A stretch of DNA of 64,000 bases from Dyadobacter frigoris (GCF_005280585.1 NZ_SZVO01000016.1:1109-65108), one strand, 5' to 3'. Shown: positions 1 through 11,268, counted from the first letter of the stretch. Numbers and translations: made by a program. Notes: generated by a model from the letters alone, not told the origin.

Positions 1-1570
<1,570 letters not shown>

Positions 1571-1690
1571 AATCTTTTCTCATTCTCTTTTGCTTCCAAT
1601 ATGACATGAAATTCAATGAGTGAATTTTGAATGAGTGAATAAATGAATGACTGCATCGGCAGCCACCATTCAAAACTCTATCATTCGGCC

Positions 1691-1817
1691 TCAACTCTTC
1701 TCATACCACAAATCAACAGAAAATCTTGTTGGTGGCTATTGGAACGGTCTGGGGCGACACTCGCTTCAACTCTTCTCATACCACAAATCAACAGAAAATC
1801 TTGTTGGTGGCTATTGG
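1691..1817 (+). repeat. 52-bp exact direct repeat (1691-1742 and 1766-1817)
   Basis: Bases 1691-1742 and 1766-1817 are identical over 52 positions, with a 75-base offset. Both begin tcaactcttctcatacc and end ggtggctattgg. The second copy runs into the 5' end of the mature 5S rRNA, so the first copy carries a stranded 5' fragment of about 15 nt of 5S plus its immediate leader. This looks like a local duplication in the 23S-5S spacer. Confidence 0.9.
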
Positions 1818-1914
1818 CTCGGTGTTCACCTCTTCCCATCCCGAACAGAGAAGTTAAGCCCGGAACCGCCGATGATACTTGGGTCAAACCTGGTAAAGTA
1901 GGTAGCCGCCACAA
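1802..1914 (+). rRNA. 5S ribosomal RNA
   Basis: The sequence contains the typical bacterial 5S core, including cccgaacagagaagttaagc at about 1840-1859. The 5' segment tggtggc (1805-1811) pairs with gccgcca (1905-1911) to form helix I. The length of about 113 nt fits. The exact ends are estimated from this pairing. A terminator follows directly. Confidence 0.93.
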
Positions 1915-1927
1915 TACTATTAAAATC

Positions 1928-1960
1928 AAAAGACCATCTCGAAAGGATGGTCTTTTTTTG
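1928..1960 (+). terminator. rRNA operon terminator
   Basis: An inverted repeat, aagaccatc at about 1929-1938 with gatggtctt at about 1946-1954, is followed by a run of seven T. It lies immediately after the 5S rRNA and fits an intrinsic terminator of the rRNA operon. Confidence 0.85.
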
Positions 1961-2398
1961 TTGTTCACCTCTTCGGCGATGCGCAGTCCCAAGCCTGCGC
2001 GGCGCGGTATAATCGGATCAAGTCGAAAACTCGTGGAGTGCATAGGATTTTTCTAGGTTTGTATTTTTAATCAAACCTATTTGTTTTGGAGAGTTTCTTA
2101 CCATTATTCAGTTCTTATTACCTGAATTTATTCTTGACTGGCGTCTTTGTGAATTTTGAATTAACCTATGCATCGTGAAGACGGTACTTTTCACGTTCAC
2201 ATCGTTATCTGAGCAACGAAGCTAAAGATCTCTAATAGTGTTTTGTACAATAGGATAGTTTTATGGAAGTAATGTCTTGTACACCAATATCGTGATTGCC
2301 AGACTGGATATTGGAACTCTCAGTCTACTCTTCATCGTATCATTATAAATGAAAAAATATTCTTAATCTGATGCTTCATTGGTTCAAAAGTTTCCGGA
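1961..2398. other. Intergenic, no gene recognised
   Basis: These 438 bp lie between the rRNA terminator and the 3' end of the CDF transporter gene. Short open frames cross it, but none has a recognisable protein or a good start. A GC-rich patch at 1975-2040 contrasts with AT-rich surroundings and may be a remnant of flanking sequence often found after rRNA operons. No tRNA was seen. Confidence 0.5.
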
Positions 2399-3268
2399 TT
2401 ATTCAAAAGGCTCAATATGAATAAGAACAAATTCTATTTCCGGAATTTCCAGCTGTAACTTGTCTTTAAGTCTGTGAGCTAACAGGTGCCCTTGTTTTAC
2501 TGAAATATGGGCATCCACGGTTGCATGTAAATCAACCAGATATTTCATTCCTGATTTTCTGATCAGGCACTTTTCCGTGCCTAAAATGCCGTCAACGGTT
2601 AATGCAATTCGTCTGATTTCTTCAATTAAATCTTCATAAAGATTTTCATCCATAATCTCTCCAAGAGCCGGTCTGAAAATTAAATAACTGTTGTAAAGAA
2701 TGAAACCAGATGCGAAAAGTGCCGCCCAGTCATCGGCAGATTCGTAACCTTTTCCAAATATAAGTGCAATGGAAATTCCGATAAATGCAGCTACTGAGGT
2801 AATTGCGTCGCTTCTATGATGCCAGGCATCTGCTTTTAAAGATGAGCTCTTAGTTTCCACACTTTTCTTCAGCACCAGTCTGAACGAAATTTCTTTCCAG
2901 ACAATTATCGCTCCTAAAACTAAAAGTGTGAAGGGTTTGGGTAAACCATGTGGGGTGCGAATATTTTCTATGCTTTCATAGGCAATCACAACGGCAGAAG
3001 TGATCAAAAAACCAACGACAAGAAATGTAATCAACGGCTCAGCCCGACCGTGTCCGTAGGGGTGATTTTTATCGGCAGGACGACTGGCATATTTAATTCC
3101 GAAGAGTACCAGAAGGGATGAGAAAATATCACCTGTTGATTCAATAGCATCAGCAATAAGCGCATAAGAATTACCGAAATAACCGGCCAAACCTTTTATA
3201 ATTGCTAAACTGGTATTACCAATAATACTAAAATAGGTTGCGTTGACCGCCTTTTCTTCGTTTGTCAT
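2399..3268 (-). CDS. Cation diffusion facilitator (CDF) metal exporter
   Basis: This 289-residue inner-membrane protein matches the CDF family, which exports divalent metals such as Zn2+, Fe2+ or Cd2+ by proton antiport. Hydrophobic segments fill residues 10-200. The family segment HPYGHGRAE lies near residues 69-77, and a cytoplasmic dimerisation-like domain follows from about 210. Site A residues can be aligned as E43 and D47 on one helix and H150 and D154 on another; E43 replaces the Asp usual in YiiP/FieF. The ATG at 3268 gives a normal family length. It stands alone, with no metal regulator next to it. Metal specificity cannot be decided from sequence. Confidence 0.92.
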   Translation of the reverse strand: MTNEEKAVNATYFSIIGNTSLAIIKGLAGYFGNSYALIADAIESTGDIFSSLLVLFGIKYASRPADKNHPYGHGRAEPLITFLVVGFLITSAVVIAYESIENIRTPHGLPKPFTLLVLGAIIVWKEISFRLVLKKSVETKSSSLKADAWHHRSDAITSVAAFIGISIALIFGKGYESADDWAALFASGFILYNSYLIFRPALGEIMDENLYEDLIEEIRRIALTVDGILGTEKCLIRKSGMKYLVDLHATVDAHISVKQGHLLAHRLKDKLQLEIPEIEFVLIHIEPFE

Positions 3269-3574
3269 TACTTTTGTGGCGGTTTAGTTTAAGCGTAGAA
3301 AAATTCGGATTTCAAATACAAAATTATATGATTAACAGGGAATTTTTCTCATCCCGACAGATTTGTTTGCCCCAAAATGTAAAATGGAATGATAACCTCT
3401 TTCAAATAGATAAACCATACCGCTAACCAGTTTACAAATGCAACCAATGCAGTTTTCACTTCCAATGCGATTGACGGAATTGCACCCGCCTATGCGCGCA
3501 GCTTCTTTTTTACCTTACAGTTTAAATTGTGATCATTATGATTTAACTTCAAAAATCTCAAACAGAGCAAAATC
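3269..3574. other. Divergent intergenic region
   Basis: This is about 306 bp between the divergent CDF and dehydrogenase genes, so it must hold the promoters of both. I see no clear inverted repeat, RNA gene or small ORF. Confidence 0.5.
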
Positions 3575-4426
3575 ATGAATAACACAAAAATAGGTTGGAT
3601 AGGTCTTGGGAAAATGGGAATTCCTATGTCCCGGCAATTAATCAAAGCAGGATTCCCTGTAACCGTTTTTAACCGGAGTAAGAATAAAGAAAAAGATTTG
3701 AAAGAGGCCGGGGCAGAGATAGCTTCTACTCCGGCAGAACTAATTCAGCAAACGGATGTGATAATCATGATGGTATCGGATGATCAGGCGATCCGTGATA
3801 TTTTTAGTGGAGACAAGGGACTTTTAAGAGCCGGAACGCATGGTAAAATCATCATCAATATGAGCACAGTTTCTCCCGCGATCAGTAAAGAGTTTGCCGG
3901 CTTGTGTAAAAATCAGGAAAATGATTATCTGGATGCTCCTGTATCTGGCAGCGTAAAACAGGCTGAGGAAGGACAGCTCGTCATAATGGTCGGTGGTGAC
4001 GATGAGATATTTCAAAAGGTGAAAGCTGTGTTGGAAAAACTGGGAAAACTCGCAATACGTGTAGGCGATAGCGGTGCCGGGAACTCGGCCAAACTGGCAG
4101 TTAATACCCTACTTGGATTCCATGCTCAGGGGCTTGCCGAAGCTGTGATTTTTGCCAATAAAAACGGAATATCTACCGAAGATTTAATGACAGTCATCAA
4201 CAACAGTGCCATAGGAAATGTGTTTGGTAAAATCAAGGGAGAAGCGATTATCAATGACAATTACCAGGCCGCTTTTGCCTTGAAACATATTGCCAAAGAT
4301 TTACGTCTGGCAAAAGCTGAAGGGCTGGATACACCTTTGGGTGAGACGGTTTACAAAACTTTTCAGCAAGCGGAATCGGGTTTTGGAGAAGAAGATATAA
4401 TTGCAGTGATTAAACAGTTGAAGTAA
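3575..4426 (+). CDS. NAD(P)-dependent oxidoreductase, beta-hydroxyacid dehydrogenase family
   Basis: This 283-residue cytosolic enzyme is related to 3-hydroxyisobutyrate and tartronate semialdehyde/glyoxylate reductases. The N-terminal Rossmann motif GLGKMGIPM is at residues 10-18. The dinucleotide-binding strand ends in NRS (33-35), which favours NADPH. The substrate motif DAPVSGS is at 120-126, and the presumed catalytic lysine is K173 in GNSAKLAVN. The C-terminal all-helical domain is complete. The true substrate is unknown; the gene is monocistronic, and closely related proteins act on small aldehyde or 3-hydroxy acids. Confidence 0.9.
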   Translation: MNNTKIGWIGLGKMGIPMSRQLIKAGFPVTVFNRSKNKEKDLKEAGAEIASTPAELIQQTDVIIMMVSDDQAIRDIFSGDKGLLRAGTHGKIIINMSTVSPAISKEFAGLCKNQENDYLDAPVSGSVKQAEEGQLVIMVGGDDEIFQKVKAVLEKLGKLAIRVGDSGAGNSAKLAVNTLLGFHAQGLAEAVIFANKNGISTEDLMTVINNSAIGNVFGKIKGEAIINDNYQAAFALKHIAKDLRLAKAEGLDTPLGETVYKTFQQAESGFGEEDIIAVIKQLK

Positions 4427-5141
4427 GACCCGTTTGTAAAGCCGGTGTGTTAAGTAAGGTAACCTTATTAGGTTTGTAAAAATAATTTCCGGAACGTATG
4501 TTAATTACAAGTGCGCTCTTTTAAAATACTGATTAACAGTTTTACATATGAAGTTTGCATAAAATTGAAAATGCCAGCAAAACAGTTGCACCTGGCAACA
4601 GGATAGTTAATATTTTTGAAGACTTTGCCATAGCCTTATCTGTTTAAAATTGGAAACCTAACGTCATCTGGCATGAAAAGCGGTCGGCGCTGCTAATGCC
4701 AAAAGCTGAATTTTATATGATGAATGCTATGAGGTATAACTCAGTGAAATTGCTGGCGCTAAGTTTCGTCACCAAACGACATTAAGTTTCATATTACAAG
4801 ATATTGCATTCTTAAAGCCCGTGAAATGGCTCAATAATGGGATTGATTGTATATTAAAACGATATTCTTGATTACCACTTTCTATATTCCAACACCTAAT
4901 TCTAAATATTTTCAATTCAGGATTTTCGCAATTCGTGCAATCAGATAATGTTTTTACATTTTCTTTATGATAACAAAATTGCAGTATAATGACTGGAAAT
5001 GAAATGGTTAAACCGTGCATTGTGATGTACTAATTATGGTTTTAACAAAAATGTAAGGTTTTGGTTTTAAGTGATATTATACGAAAAAGCGCAAACAGAA
5101 ATAAATCTGTCTGCGCCTGTAAAAAATTCAAATCCGGCGAA
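4427..5141. other. Long intergenic region without a convincing gene
   Basis: These 715 bp separate the dehydrogenase from the aldo/keto reductase. An 83-codon open frame on the minus strand (4769-5020) has cysteine-rich, low-complexity content unlike a real protein and is not called. A 29-residue minus-strand ORF at 4542-4631 could encode a single membrane-spanning peptide and is noted separately. No hairpin with a T-run was seen. Confidence 0.45.
4542..4631 (-). CDS. Possible 29-residue membrane peptide (doubtful)
   Basis: A short ORF starts with ATG at 4631, with aagg two bases upstream, and ends with TAA at 4542-4544. The product has a lysine-containing N-terminus followed by about 18 hydrophobic residues. 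It resembles small membrane peptides or a stray signal sequence, but such ORFs arise by chance. I do not recognise it. Confidence 0.15.
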   Translation of the reverse strand: MAKSSKILTILLPGATVLLAFSILCKLHM

Positions 5142-6143
5142 TTAATTATTTACCAGTTTCATAGAGCCTTCGTTGTATCGTTCGCCGGTATTGGGATATC
5201 GTGCTATTAATTCATCAACTGTTTTCAGGTCGTCAGCTGATAAATTAACGTCAACTGCACCGGAATTTTCTTCCAGATATTTCCGTTTTTTTGTACCCGG
5301 AATTGGAATAATATCCTCTCCCTGAGCCAATACCCACGCAAGTGCCAATTGGGCCGGTGTACAGTTTTTACCGGCCGCAATTTCCGCAAAACCACTTACG
5401 AGCTTTGCATTATTGTCGGCATTTTCCTGCTGATAACGCGGTAATGATTTGCGAAAATCATCGTCGGCCAACGTGTCAAGATCCAATTTGTTTGTAACAA
5501 GTCCTCTTGCCAAAGGAGAATAGGGAACAAGCGAAATACCAAGCTCACGTATTGTTGACAATATTTTACCTTCGACATCCCGCGTCAGTAAAGAATATTC
5601 GCTTTGCAATGCAGCAATCGGGTGTATTGCCTGCGCTTTGCGGATAGATTCTGCCGACGCCTCACTCAATCCAAGATAACGCACTTTTCCTTCTTTAACC
5701 AATTCTGCCATAGCGCTAACAGTTTCTTCGATTGGTACGTTTTTATCAACTCTGTGGGCGTAATAAAGGTCGATAGTATCTATTTTTAACCTTCTCAGAC
5801 TTTTTTCAACCGCCACTTTTATCCATTCGGGAGATCCGTCAAAATAGGTTCCGGCGGCATTGCTTGGACCTGCAACGTCGTCTTTGAAACGGAATCCAAA
5901 TTTGGTGGCTATAAAAATTTTGTCCCTGTTTGGAACCAGTACTTTTGATACAAGTTCTTCATTCAAACCATTGCCATACATATCGGCCGTATCCCAAAAA
6001 TTAATGCCCAAATCCAGTGCTTTGTGCAATGTGGCGATACTTTCGGTGTCGTCAGTAGGGCCGTAAGCAAAGCTCATACCCATGCAGCCCAGCCCCAGGG
6101 CTGAAAGTTTTTCTGCTGTTGTTCCAAGATTTCTGTACTTCAT
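5142..6143 (-). CDS. Aldo/keto reductase
   Basis: This 333-residue NADPH-dependent reductase has a TIM barrel of the AKR superfamily, close to the subgroup including YghZ/IolS-type proteins. The catalytic tetrad is visible as D51 and Y56 (in WDTADMY), K81 (in IATKFGF) and H130 (in DLYYAH). The C-terminal IPIPGTKK cofactor loop is present. An upstream in-frame ATG at 6167 exists, but the family normally starts MKYRNLG, and aggaatt precedes the ATG at 6143. The AraC regulator is immediately upstream in the same orientation and probably controls it, a common AraC-AKR pairing. The physiological substrate is not evident. Confidence 0.92.
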   Translation of the reverse strand: MKYRNLGTTAEKLSALGLGCMGMSFAYGPTDDTESIATLHKALDLGINFWDTADMYGNGLNEELVSKVLVPNRDKIFIATKFGFRFKDDVAGPSNAAGTYFDGSPEWIKVAVEKSLRRLKIDTIDLYYAHRVDKNVPIEETVSAMAELVKEGKVRYLGLSEASAESIRKAQAIHPIAALQSEYSLLTRDVEGKILSTIRELGISLVPYSPLARGLVTNKLDLDTLADDDFRKSLPRYQQENADNNAKLVSGFAEIAAGKNCTPAQLALAWVLAQGEDIIPIPGTKKRKYLEENSGAVDVNLSADDLKTVDELIARYPNTGERYNEGSMKLVNN

Positions 6144-6224
6144 AATTCCTGATTTTTGTTGGAACAAAATTAACAGAACCGGCCATGAATTATTCTAAAA
6201 TATTCAAACAGATATTTGTAAAAT

Positions 6225-7133
6225 TCAAACAGTCGGATTTCTTATTTCACCGGGGGGGACGCCAATATGTTTTTTGAAAAAATTGGTAAAATAGGCAGGA
6301 TATTCAAAACCCAGACTATAAGCAATTTCCGAAATATCCCAGTCGGTATGTTGTAATAATGCATGAGCTTCACGGGTTATTCTTGAAGCAATATGTTCTG
6401 TGGTAGTTTTTCCCGTAGTTTCCTTTACCGACCGGTTCAAATGGTTAACATGCACTGAAAGATTAAGGGCATAATCGTTTGCCGTTTTCATTTTCAGAGC
6501 GGCTTCCGGCGTATCGATAGGGAATTGTCTTTCAAGCAGTTCAATAAAAAGCGAAGTGATCCTGGAAGATGCATTTACATGTTTCTCAAAATTTTCCGCA
6601 GGATTCATTTTCATGGCTTCATGAATGATCAAATGAAGATAATTTCGCAGCAAACTGTACTTATGCGTGTATTCGGAGGCAATTTCACGCATCATTTTTT
6701 TGAAAATGCCCGATACTTCTTCCAATTGCAAGTCATCAATAAAAAATATGGGATTTCCTCCGATTTTGAATAAAGGTGATTCTTGTAAGCTTTGATTGCG
6801 TTCATCCGGTTGCAGAAAGGCCTCGGTAAAAAGGCAAAACCAGCCTTGTTGTATTTGAGATTCAGCCTCCCAGGAATAGGGTACCACGGGATTTGAAAAG
6901 AGGAGCGCAGGTCTGTCAATAGCGATCCATTTATCTGCATAATGTAGTTTTCCTGTGCCAATAATAAGAGAAACTTTATAAAAATCACGGCGACTGTATG
7001 GTGTAATGACAGCACAGGATTCTCGTGAAAAAACATTGAAATGCCCTGCGCCGGCATTGTTCATGGGCAGACCAAGTCGGTTAGCTGCTGGCACACGACT
7101 GTAAAATTCCTGAACAGTTTCTGAATTAGTCAT
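6225..7133 (-). CDS. AraC family transcriptional regulator
   Basis: The protein has 302 residues. An N-terminal cupin-like ligand-sensing domain covers about 25-170. A C-terminal AraC-type double helix-turn-helix covers about 195-300, with the second helix pair in the segment DISEIAYSLGFEYPAYF followed by the usual phenylalanine-rich end. It lies 81 bp upstream of the aldo/keto reductase on the same strand, so it is likely its transcriptional activator and possibly co-transcribed. The ligand is unknown. Confidence 0.92.
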   Translation of the reverse strand: MTNSETVQEFYSRVPAANRLGLPMNNAGAGHFNVFSRESCAVITPYSRRDFYKVSLIIGTGKLHYADKWIAIDRPALLFSNPVVPYSWEAESQIQQGWFCLFTEAFLQPDERNQSLQESPLFKIGGNPIFFIDDLQLEEVSGIFKKMMREIASEYTHKYSLLRNYLHLIIHEAMKMNPAENFEKHVNASSRITSLFIELLERQFPIDTPEAALKMKTANDYALNLSVHVNHLNRSVKETTGKTTTEHIASRITREAHALLQHTDWDISEIAYSLGFEYPAYFTNFFKKHIGVPPGEIRNPTV

Positions 7134-7352
7134 TGTTTAAAGTTATAAAAATCAAACGTGGGAGGGTAATGTATCTGGTATTTTCTTGCTCGCAAATTTA
7201 TTACTAAAAGTCAGTTTTAAAATTACAAGCTCCTAAAATATTCCTAAGAACTTATTTTACGGAAGGTTTTCTTCTGGCGGATTTGCTATGGAAGAGAAAG
7301 TTCAATTAAGTTTTAGAGGACACAATCCATACTTATTTAGAACGTATGCGTA

Positions 7353-7736
7353 TTATACTTCATTTCTTCGATGTTGATAAAGTCCCCATAAATTTCCGTA
7401 AGGATCACTGAATTGGGCTGTGATTTCAGGTAAATGTTTCCCCACTTCTTCCGTTATTTTTCCGCCGTTTTTTGTTATCAGCTTCATGGTAATATTGATA
7501 TCATCCACCATAAGCGATATCATTAAACCAATTTCTGTGCTTGCTTTTCTGTCTGTAATCCAGGTTCCGCTTACTTCACCGGCGCCATCATCAAAGGAGA
7601 CGCTTCCGTCATCGCGGCGACGTATTTTCCAGCCAAAAACGGTTTCATAAAATGCAGATGATACATCTACATCATCCGAAGGGATTTCAATGTAACAGAC
7701 TTTTCCGTTTGCGAAAGTGGGATGTGTATTTTCCAT
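7353..7736 (-). CDS. VOC (glyoxalase/bleomycin resistance) family protein
   Basis: This 127-residue protein has a single vicinal-oxygen-chelate fold: an early strand with VCYIEIPSDDVDVSSAFYE, the typical FGWK, and a late segment SDPYGNLWGLYQ. Such proteins bind a divalent metal with His/Glu ligands or act as binding proteins. Function cannot be assigned further. It is transcribed alone, 219 bp from the AraC gene. Confidence 0.85.
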   Translation of the reverse strand: MENTHPTFANGKVCYIEIPSDDVDVSSAFYETVFGWKIRRRDDGSVSFDDGAGEVSGTWITDRKASTEIGLMISLMVDDINITMKLITKNGGKITEEVGKHLPEITAQFSDPYGNLWGLYQHRRNEV

Positions 7737-7984
7737 TTCCAGATTTATAAAGATTTTATAATATGCTGAATCACAGAAGAAATATAAAGATTTAATTTGT
7801 CTTTTTGGGATTAAAAATATTGAAATGCGTGCTCAGTGATTTTATTGCTATTGAAAGTGGTAACTCCGATAGCAGTTTTATCTTAAATACCGTCTTTCGC
7901 CCTCAGATTTATAATATTGATCACAATTTTGACATGCTGAACATTCTTTCCGGTAACTTGTAATTTATTAAGATAAAGTTCTGA

Positions 7985-9043
7985 ATGAAAATGGCGCAAC
8001 CTAAAAACCAATATCTGTATCACATTCTGGGATGTCTTGCATTTCTCGTTTTGCCGCTTACCTTATCTCCCAGACCGCCCGAAGAGGTTGGCTTTTTTTT
8101 ATCCAGGCCAACGCAAAGGGACTTTGTAGTGAACTTGCTGATGCTGGTTTTTTTTTATATCAATTATTACATCCTGATACCAAAGGTTTATTTCAAAGAA
8201 AAATACCTTATTTATTCGTTATGCCTCGCTGCTGGTTTTGCGTTGCTTTTATATTTTCCCTCCTTTGTTACAGGCAACTTTTTTTGGCAGGATCATCCCG
8301 GCAGAATGATTGTTCCGAATTCAGCGAATGGTCACTTTATGCCTGCAAGACCTGCTGGCAGTGTCTTTTTTGAAGAAGTAAAACATCATATTTATCTGTT
8401 TGCCGTGGTTGCTCTTTTTTCAATTTTATTGCAGGTCAACAGTCGTTTATTGCAGGCGGAAAAGGAACGGCTTGCGGCGGAACTGGCACATCTGAAAGCG
8501 CAGATTCATCCGCATTTCTTATTCAATACGCTCAACAGTATTTATGCCCTTACGATCAGAAAGGATGATAAGGCGCCGGATTCAATTGTGAAACTTTCGG
8601 AATTTATGCGCTATCTGTTAAAGGATGCCAATGAAAATGAAGTTTTCGTACATAAGGAAATCGCGTATATTACCAATTATATCGACTTGCAGATTTCACG
8701 TTTAAGAGATTCTGTCAAGCTGAATTTCGCGGTAAACGGAACGGCAAAAAATCAGAAGATTGCTCCGCTTTTACTTTTTTCATTTATTGAAAATGCATTT
8801 AAGCACGGTGTAAACCCGGATGAAGATTCGGAAATTGATATTCAGGTTGATATAAAAAATGAATCTGTTTATTTATTGGTGATAAATAAAAAAGTAACGA
8901 TCCGGAATAAGGAATATTCAACCAATATCGGTCTGGCGAATACAAAGGAGCGTTTGCATCTTTTTTATCCCAATAAACATAAGCTGCAGATTGACAACAA
9001 TGCTGAATTTTTTAAAGTTGAACTTGAAATTGAACTGACATGA
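7985..9043 (+). CDS. LytS/YehU-type sensor histidine kinase
   Basis: The protein has 352 residues. Four hydrophobic segments lie in residues 10-150, followed by a short coiled coil (about 150-170), the His_kinase domain with H-box HPHFLFNTLNSIYAL (about residues 177-191), and an HATPase domain with FIENAFKHGV. The start is ATG 7985, with an alternative ATG two codons later. Its stop overlaps the start of the LytTR regulator gene as ATGA, so the two are translationally coupled and form one two-component system. The signal sensed is unknown. Confidence 0.93.
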   Translation: MKMAQPKNQYLYHILGCLAFLVLPLTLSPRPPEEVGFFLSRPTQRDFVVNLLMLVFFYINYYILIPKVYFKEKYLIYSLCLAAGFALLLYFPSFVTGNFFWQDHPGRMIVPNSANGHFMPARPAGSVFFEEVKHHIYLFAVVALFSILLQVNSRLLQAEKERLAAELAHLKAQIHPHFLFNTLNSIYALTIRKDDKAPDSIVKLSEFMRYLLKDANENEVFVHKEIAYITNYIDLQISRLRDSVKLNFAVNGTAKNQKIAPLLLFSFIENAFKHGVNPDEDSEIDIQVDIKNESVYLLVINKKVTIRNKEYSTNIGLANTKERLHLFYPNKHKLQIDNNAEFFKVELEIELT

Positions 9044-9732
9044 TCACGGCGATGGCATTGGATGATGAACGACCTGCCTTGGAAGTGCTGGACGCATTTT
9101 GCAGTCAGGTTAATTTTATTAATCTCAAAAGAACGTTTTCAAAGACCGGTGAAGCAAATCTTTATCTGGAAGAAAATCCGGTCGATCTCGTATTTCTGGA
9201 TATTAATATGCCGGCCGTTTCCGGAATAGATTTTTACAAGACAATGCCGCATCCTGCCATGGTAATTTTTACTACTGCTTATAATGAATATGCGGTTGAA
9301 AGCTATGAACTTGATGCAGTGGATTATCTGCTGAAACCTTTCACGTTTGACCGGTTTTTGAAGGCAGTCACCAAGGCACAGGGTTTGCAAAAATTACATC
9401 AGCAATCGTCAGATAATCAGGAAAGGTATCTCTATTTCCGGGTCGATTATAGTCTTGTAAAAGTGGCCATAACCGATATTATTTTTATTGAAGGACTGGA
9501 TAATTATCTTAAAATTCATTTAACCGGACAAAAGCCAGTTGTTGTAAGATTAACGATGAAGGCAATTTTGGAAAAACTTCCTGAAAAGGGTTTTCTTCGT
9601 GTGCATCGTTCCTACATTGTTTCTCTTGACAAAATTATTCTGGTTCGAAACAAGATCATCAAAGTTGGAGAAGAGGAAATTCCACTTGGAAGTAGTTTTG
9701 AAGAGGGATTTAATGCGGTGTTTGGCATTTAA
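9040..9732 (+). CDS. LytTR family response regulator
   Basis: The protein has 230 residues. A receiver domain (1-120) carries phospho-acceptor D54 in VFLDINMP, acidic residues D8-D9 and a lysine in the KPF motif. A LytTR DNA-binding domain follows from about 130 to the end, with the family segments LRVHRSYIVSL and GSSFEEGF. It overlaps its kinase gene by 4 bp. The target promoter is unknown; the next gene downstream (DUF3500) starts 157 bp later and may be unrelated. Confidence 0.94.
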   Translation: MITAMALDDERPALEVLDAFCSQVNFINLKRTFSKTGEANLYLEENPVDLVFLDINMPAVSGIDFYKTMPHPAMVIFTTAYNEYAVESYELDAVDYLLKPFTFDRFLKAVTKAQGLQKLHQQSSDNQERYLYFRVDYSLVKVAITDIIFIEGLDNYLKIHLTGQKPVVVRLTMKAILEKLPEKGFLRVHRSYIVSLDKIILVRNKIIKVGEEEIPLGSSFEEGFNAVFGI

Positions 9733-9888
9733 CTATTTGTCTGTTAATCCTTAAATGACATTTTCGAAGGCCGCTTTTTTATTTAACCGGCCATTCACCA
9801 CAACAATCTACCAGTTCACCACAAACATTTGATGAAGGAAAAAAGTACTGCGTTATAGGTTTATATCTGATCACCTAATTTCATTTAC

Positions 9889-11268
9889 ATGAAAGCGCAA
9901 CGATTTTCGTCCAAATTATTACTATTATTCTTTTTCGCTTTTTTCATTTGCTGCAAGTCAAGTACGGATGACGATGTCACTTCTGAAACTGCTGCAATTA
10001 CGGCTTTAACATGTACTTCTGCCACTTTTTCATCCACCGCAATTAACGGATCAGCGTATACCGGAACGGTTACTGTACCTTATACTGGCGGAAATGCAGT
10101 GGCTTATAGTGCTGGTTCTGCAATTTCTTCTACCGGTGTAACAGGTCTCACTGCTACTTTACAGGCAGGAACATTAGCGTCCGGTGCAGGAAATCTGGCT
10201 TATACAATCACAGGGACACCGACTTCGGTAGGGACGGCAATTTTTGCAATTACTTTTGGAAGTATGAGCTGTAATATTTCCTTGACAGTTTCGGCTGCTA
10301 CAACCAGTACTGTCGATTGCAGTACGGCCACAACAACGGTTGCAAAAGTTGTTTGTGCGGTTGAGGCATTTAAAGCAACACTTTCTGCAACGCAGCTTGC
10401 AACCGTTCAGATCAGTCTTACAAAGGCAAATGCTATAAAATGGTCAAACCTTCCGGGGGGAGTTTCAATCCGTAACGGAATTGAATTCAGTACGTTGAGT
10501 GCAACCCAGCTGGCTGCGGCAAAAGCCGTGATTGCGGCCGCATCCGGTACTACGTCTAATGATGGGTACGATGAATTTAGCCAAATTAATGCAGCTGATA
10601 ATGTTTTAAATTCCAAAGCAGGAAGCGGGTATGGTTCAGGATTGTATATCATTGCATTTTTGGGGACGCCAAGTGTGACAGGAACCTGGATGCTGCAATT
10701 TGGTGGCCATCATTATGCTCAGAATATAACGTACAACGCCGGAGCTGTGGCCAGTGCAACGCCTTCTCATCAAGGAATTGAACCAAAAACCTGGACTACC
10801 GGAACAACTACTTATGCGCCTTTGGCTGTTGAACACGATGCGATGGCTGCAATGCTGGCGTCACTTTCAACAGCTCAGCTGGCATCTGCAAAATTATCAA
10901 CAACTTTCAGCGATGTTTCTTTGGGGCCGAATAAGGATGGACAATTTCCAACTACCAAACTGGGTGTTGCCGTTAGTACATTAAGTGATGCCCAGAAACT
11001 TCTGGTACTGGCGGCCATGAAACCGTGGACAAATGATGTAGATGATGCAACAGGCATTGTAAATCTCAAACTTTACGAAAACGAGCTGGCAGGAACATAT
11101 ATTTCCTTTTCCGGTAATGCCACGCTTGCCAATAATGCAGATTATGTTCGGATTGATGGGCCAAGTGTATGGATCGAATTTGTTTGTCAGTCAGGCGTGG
11201 TTTATCAAAATGAAATTCACTATCACTCTGTGTATCGTGATCATACACGGGATTATAACGGGCTGTAA
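9889..11268 (+). CDS. DUF3500 lipoprotein with N-terminal beta-sandwich module
   Basis: The protein has 459 residues. A lipoprotein signal ends in a lipobox at FFICC (about residues 18-23), so it should be membrane-anchored outside the inner membrane. Residues 35-140 form a Ser/Thr/Gly-rich beta-sandwich module of the sort found in Bacteroidota surface proteins. Residues 150-459 match the DUF3500 family, with conserved His-containing segments such as FGGHHYAQ, SHQGIEP and EIHYHSVYRDHTRDY. The many late histidines suggest metal binding (inference). The HupE/UreJ gene follows within 20 bp, so the two are probably one operon. The function of DUF3500 is not established. Confidence 0.82.
   Translation: MKAQRFSSKLLLLFFFAFFICCKSSTDDDVTSETAAITALTCTSATFSSTAINGSAYTGTVTVPYTGGNAVAYSAGSAISSTGVTGLTATLQAGTLASGAGNLAYTITGTPTSVGTAIFAITFGSMSCNISLTVSAATTSTVDCSTATTTVAKVVCAVEAFKATLSATQLATVQISLTKANAIKWSNLPGGVSIRNGIEFSTLSATQLAAAKAVIAAASGTTSNDGYDEFSQINAADNVLNSKAGSGYGSGLYIIAFLGTPSVTGTWMLQFGGHHYAQNITYNAGAVASATPSHQGIEPKTWTTGTTTYAPLAVEHDAMAAMLASLSTAQLASAKLSTTFSDVSLGPNKDGQFPTTKLGVAVSTLSDAQKLLVLAAMKPWTNDVDDATGIVNLKLYENELAGTYISFSGNATLANNADYVRIDGPSVWIEFVCQSGVVYQNEIHYHSVYRDHTRDYNGL

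Noticed and set aside
4769..5020. 83-codon minus-strand ORF in the 715-bp gap
   Set aside because: Composition is unlike a folded protein, there is no ribosome site, and no family is recognisable.
10407..11248. Minus-strand ORFs opposite the DUF3500 gene
   Set aside because: They are shadows of a well-supported lipoprotein gene and lack their own features.
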